A stretch of DNA of 52,527 bases from Candidatus Goldiibacteriota bacterium (GTDB lineage: Bacteria; Oederibacteriota; JAAXVQ01), in NCBI GenBank assembly GCA_020052235.1, contig JAGVPM010000005.1, positions 1-52,527 on the forward strand, given 5' to 3'. The number at the start of each line of letters is the position of its first letter. Position 1 is the first letter of the stretch. Positions 10,001 through 16,000 of the stretch are shown in pieces. The notes under the pieces were generated by a model, which had not been told where the DNA came from, searched no databases, and saw only the letters and a list, made by a program, of their open reading frames with translations. Made by a program: the position numbers and the translations under genes.

Positions 10001-13000
10001 CCTGGGGAGCCGTGTTTTTCCCTCTGCATTTTGTGACCAGCCAGGGCCTGCGGGCCCCGCCGAAACGGACTTGGGTTCCAGCGCTGGCCATTACCCTAAT
10101 CAACCTTGCCCTGGCATTCACGCCGCTATCCTGGTGGGGTCTCATGCTGGCAGCCATGGCCGTGCATGGCACGGTGAATGTGATAGCCCCGGGCGCGGCA
10201 CGTTTTGTAGCAGCGATTTTCAAACCCGGAAGACTAAGCGGGGGACAGTTTGCAAGGACGTTGAATTACATAACCGTGGCCTTTGTGGCTGCGGATGCGC
10301 TCTCGGTTTTGCTTTTTGGGCATCCATTTTTATCGCCTAAATTAACGGCTTCCTTAGGCATGACCGGATTCTTTTTAACCACCGAAGCGGTTTTGGATGT
10401 AAAAGATGTGCCTGGCACCACAGCCTTGCCTGCACAACGGGTCACCTATTTGGCAAGCCTCGAGCCCAGGGTCGTGCATCAGGGCCCGGAAGCGCCTGCC
10501 TTTGTGGAAATCCAAAACACCAGCCGGCCTGAAGAAGTTATTACCTTGGTCCGCAAGGCGAAATTAAGCCGGAGCAACCAAGCGGAGGAATATATAGGCG
10601 CTATTCCGGGCGATGGCCCGGGCCGGGAGATTAAAATATTAATCTATTTCTATCCCGGCTTTTTGGAGCTTATCAAAATTCAAGTGGGCGAGGCCGGTGT
10701 TGGCCGCGGCATTGCCTCCAGCATAGCCCAGTGGCTTTTGCAATTGGCCAAGACCACGTTTCCGGCAACGCAATATCCGCTTCATTTCCGGGCCGTTGAA
10801 AATCCCGCTTCTTTGGGGATCGCCGAAAATATTTTTCAGCCCGGTACGTTGCAGATTCAAGACGCAAGCCGGGAAATACCGGACGGAATCTTGGGACCAT
10901 GGCAGGATCTATGGGATCCCAAAGTCGATCTTTACCGGATTACAGGCCCGGTTTATGTTCCGTGGTCGTCTGAAACCATTCGTCTGGAAAGGCGCGGGAA
11001 TGAATATATTATCCGTTCCGCACCCAAAGGATATAAGGTTAATATTCACGGAGCCCGTATTGAAGTATTCGACCCCTCCGGCCGCCGCGTAAACGGGTTG
11101 CGCACGGATACGGACGGCTATGGTTATTACAATTTGAAAGGCATTCCGCGCCAGTTGGCTTCATCTCCGGCTGGAAGCGAAATTCAAGCGCAGGAAGCTT
11201 TTGCCGCCACGGCCCGGCCAAGGCAATATGAGCATCTTTATGTTTCAGCACCCCCGGCTGTTCAAACCTTGGAAAAAGCAAATACCGGCTCCCAGTCAAA
11301 ATCGGAAAATGTTTTTGCCCGCGCATTTAAGCAGTTGGCGCGCCTATTCAACCCGGTTGGCTTGAAGCAAGCGCTGGCTTTATTTTTATACGATCACCAG
11401 GCCTGGATCGCATTCGCGCAATCTCCGTATTTTGTTTTATTTTTGTTCTGGTTTTCAGCCGGGCCCGCGCAGCTCAGCGCGATTCCTTTCCTGGCCATGG
11501 GCGGGATCAAGGCAGTCGGGGATGAGAACCGGCATTTCGCCAGAACTATTCTTATCAATTGCCTGACAAGTGCCGAGCTGAAACAAACCATGCTGGATGC
11601 TCCGCTGGTACAGGCGAAATTGCAAACACCGGAAATCCAGGCGGTTTTGACTCAAATAAGTTCTGATTCCATTGCGCAAGGACAGCTTGTGCAGGAAGTT
11701 GCGAAGATTAATGATGAAAATCCGGAAACATTAAAAACCCAACTGAGGGAATTGCTGGGGACCATCGCTTGGTCGCAGAAGAATGCCAAGCCGGTTGAGA
11801 AACCAAAATCCGTGGAAAAAACAGTTAAGGTTGAGACGGGTCCCAGCCAACCGGCGCTGGCCGGCGTGGATGCCGTGGTTGCAGCTTTGTTTAATGATCC
11901 GGCGGAAATCTGGTCAGCTTGGAAGACCGCGGACCTGAAAACGCCCGCAGGAAGAAAAACCCGGAATCTGGTCCTGGATGCGTTGCATAAAATTATGGAT
12001 GAAAACGGACCTAATGTGGCTATGGGTTTCATTATGCCGGCGTTTCCCGGCAATGAAATGACGGACCTGCTCCAAGCGCTGAGTGCGCGGAGCGAGTTTG
12101 GAAACTTGGCGGCGCAAATTCGAGGCATCAGGGAATCAGAAGCTCAAGTAAAGCCAAGCAAACCAGTGGCATCGGTGCAGGTTGCGAAAGTGGTGCCCAG
12201 GACCAAGGATAAACCCGGGATTAAGCCCAAAGAAGAAATCAAAGCCGTTGATCCTTTTGCGCAACTCAAGGCGCTACAGGAGAGATTGCTGGACCCGGAA
12301 GCGGCAGCCGAGCAAAAGATTGCTCTGGAGGCTCAGGCCAAGGAAAAGGAAGCGGCCAGGGAAAAAGCCGCCGCAGCGGCATTGATTAAGCAGGCGGCAG
12401 ACAAGAAAAAAGCTGATGAAGATGAATTGGCCAGGCAGGCAGCAGCCAATAAAAGGACTGAAGAAGCGCTGGCTTGGAAGCAGCTTGAGGCCGCAAGACG
12501 GGAAACAGCCAAGGCCAAACCCAAGACCGTAACCAAGGAAGAACCCAAGGCTCAACAACAATCGACGGATCCTTTTACTCAAAAGCTGAACGAGTTAAAC
12601 CAACTTTTAGAAACCGGAAAATATTTGGATGCCCGGAAAGCGTATAAGAATATTTTGGATTATTACGCCGAACGGTCATCTGAAGCTGAAACTGTTGCCT
12701 CGGAATTTATCCAAGTAAAAATCACAAAAGCGCAAGGCCATTTGGAAGCGCGCGAATTCCGGGATGCCCGGATAACCCTGCAAAATATTTATGAGTTTGA
12801 GCCGGGAAATTCAGCTGCCGGCAACCTGAGTAACCAATTTGTCCGGGGCAAGATTGATGAAGCGAACCGGTTGTTGGAAGCGGGAATTATTGACGAAGCG
12901 AAAACAGCCTTGCAGGATGTAACTGATTTTGCCCCGGAGAATGCCGAAGCCAAGGAGTTGCCCCGCCTATTTGTACAAAAGAAGATCGCGTTAGTTAAAA

Positions 13001-16000
13001 AAGCCTTGGACAAACGCGAAGTGGATGCGGCCAAAGTTGCTTTGCAGTTAGTGTTGGCTGTTTCTCCGGGAAATGTTGAAGCCAGGGGAATTCTCGGCGT
13101 CTTCTGCGAGGGCCAAATGACTTTGGCGCGGAATGCACTGCAAGAGAGCCAAGCAGCGCAGGCTGGAGCGGCAATAAAAGCAGTGCTGGCCATGGATCCC
13201 AGTCATGCCCAGGCGCTGGCCTTATCCAAACAATTTATTGATAAAAAAACCGCGGAAGCGGCGTTGGCCTTGAAACAAGGCCGCTTTATCCAAGCGCAGA
13301 AAGCCGCGCAGGATATTTTGGTCCTGGATCCGCAAAATGCCCAAGCCGTGGCTTTGGCCGGCGTGTTGCATAAAACCGCGGATGAATTGACCCAAGCAGC
13401 GCAATTAAGAACACAGAATAAATTATCCGAAGCAGCGGAAATGTATGGAAAAGTGGCTGCGAATTCTATTGAGGATCTTAAAACCGCAGGCCTGTGGTTG
13501 CAAGTGCGCGGCGAGTTATTCTTGATCGCGCAAACTCTGATGGAGCAAGACAGCCTGGAAAGAGCGCGCAAAACTGCCGAGACCTTGGGCACGTTGGCGC
13601 CGGAGGATCAAGCTATTGCAACCTTGAAGGCGAAAATTGAAGTTGCCGCCAATAACAAACGAATCCGGACTTTATTGCTGTCGGCCAAACCAGCGCTGCA
13701 ATCCGGGCAGCCCAGTGAATTGAATAAGGCTTTGCAAAATACGGAAAAGGCTTTGACCTATGCCGTTGCTCCCGGCACGGACGCGGCTCTTCAATCGGAA
13801 GCTGAAGGGCTTAAGACAGAGCTGGAAAAGCAATTGGAGCCATTTAAACAAAAAGAGCAAGCTCGGCAAGTTGAACAAGCCCTGGGAAAAAATCAATTGC
13901 CCGAGGCTTGGCAGGGAGTCCGCCAACTGCGCAACCTGGATCCTGCAAGCGGGGTTTTTCAGCAGCTGGAAGAAAAAGTTTTCAACGCGATCATGCTGGA
14001 GACACAAGGAATTCAGGCGCCCAAATTGGGAAATGCCGCCAACCTGATTTTGGAAATTGCCAAAATTTTTCAGGAAGATGCCCGGCTAAAATCTTCGGGA
14101 TTTTTAAGCCCGCTGGTGGACCGGCTAGTGCAATTGGCGCAGGCGCATTTGCAAAGCGAACCGGCGGATTTGGGCCGCGCGGGTGAATTGACGGATCATG
14201 CTCTGGTCCTGGATCCGGGCAATGTTTTGGCCCGTCAAATGAAACGGACTTTAACCGAACACGTGAACCCGGAACTTTTTTTAACCAACGCATTTACCGA
14301 ATTATTTAACCTTAGGAAAAAAATCAAAGAAGCCAAAGGCGATCAGAAGAAAGATTTGGAGGAAGAGGCCAAACAGGTAAGACGGAATATCATGAAATAC
14401 CAGGAACAGCCGCTGATTTATTTTCAGGCGTTGTACAATGCTCAAAAGGCCTCACCCAAAGTCTGGGAAAATTTTACCCGCGAATTTTTACCCGATACCT
14501 TAATTATGCAGATCCCAACCGTACCGGATGCGAATACCCGGATGAAAGCCCTGGCCCGGACTTTCCCCAGCGCGTTGGTGAAACTTATCGGCGACCGCAA
14601 ACTGTTGGAGAGAAATCCTGATTTCCGCAAGACGCTTTGGGAGGTTATGCTCACTGGATGGACCGGGCCAACTTCGCTTTTAAGTTATTATCTGGGCCAG
14701 GAAAAAAAGTATGTGCTTGAACAGGAAGCCGCAGGGTTTAAAAATCGGGCCGAAGGATACGCATCCCCTTTATTAAGCACCATGCAATCGCAGTATGAGA
14801 CTATGGCGAAAATACCAGAGGCTGAAAGGGACAAAAGAGAAGTCCAGGATATGGGCGCTTTATTAAATGACGCCACCATTATGCTGTTGGCCATCATAGA
14901 AGCCAATCCTGGTTTCTTCCTGGAACTGGTAGTGGCACTCAAGCCAAACGAGGAATTTAAGCAAAAGGGCATACTTGATTTTCCGGCGGCTGTTATCGGC
15001 GGGTTGTTCGTAAAAAACGAGAAGTTCGCCCGGGTTCTATTGAATCAATGGCCCGAAGCGGATATTGATCTTTTGGCGGGCTGGTTCGTGCAATTCCATC
15101 AATATCTTTTGGATCTCAACCGCGCCGATTTTCTGAATGCCTTGGATGTGAGTTTTTCCAAACAAATTGATTATGCTACGGATAAACTTTTTGAAACCAA
15201 TTCATTTACATTTGAACCCAAATTAATTGGACTGATTGAGGGCGTGCATAAAAGGGATAAGCTGGTCATAACTCCCGTGCGGGTGAGAAAAGAGCTGGAA
15301 GCGCTTCTGCCCATCAGCAATCCTGAAGAGTTAGTTGCAAGGCTGGAAAAACCGGGCCTCACGCACAATGAGCAAATGGCCATTGCACTGCGCCTGGCAA
15401 TCATTTGGACGCAGGCATTAAACGCGGCCAATCCCAAAACCGCCAAAGAAATTGCCGGAAATATTCAAACCCTGATTGAACACAAAGATCCGCTGGTTTC
15501 AGCCATCCTCAGTTATGGAGCAGTCTGCATACGCAACCTGAATTATAAACTGGAAGCGCTCAAGGCGGTGGACCGCAAATATATCCTGGCGTACGAGACC
15601 TTGCTCCAGGGCGGAGAAATAGGCGCTGACAAAATTACTTTGATTGGCGGGAAAGTGGACGAAAATACGCTTTTGCGCATGTTGTATTTGCTCCGGACGC
15701 AAGACGCAAAAATGAAGCTTTCCGTGGTTTACAGCATTTTCGGTTCTTTAGTTTTCAATCATAAAGTTGCGCTGAGAATGGACGGCAAACAATGGCGGGT
15801 GGGAAATGTCCTTCCGGAAGAAGTTCCGAAAATCAAGGCTGCTTTTGAGACAGCACTTGCCAAGGAATGGGTTCGGGAAGATTTTGAGACCGACACGGTA
15901 ATCAAGGATTTTTTACTCTTGCAGAATGAGGAAATCATGCCGTTGGCCGAAAGGCGCGGAATTTACATGGAAATTCTCGATTTAATAACCGCCGCCCCCA

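Noticed and set aside
12589-13380. CRISPR or VNTR array
   Set aside because: The 132-nt periodicity is in frame, repeat DNA identity is low and the pattern is a protein helical repeat. No CRISPR-like direct repeats are seen anywhere in the window.
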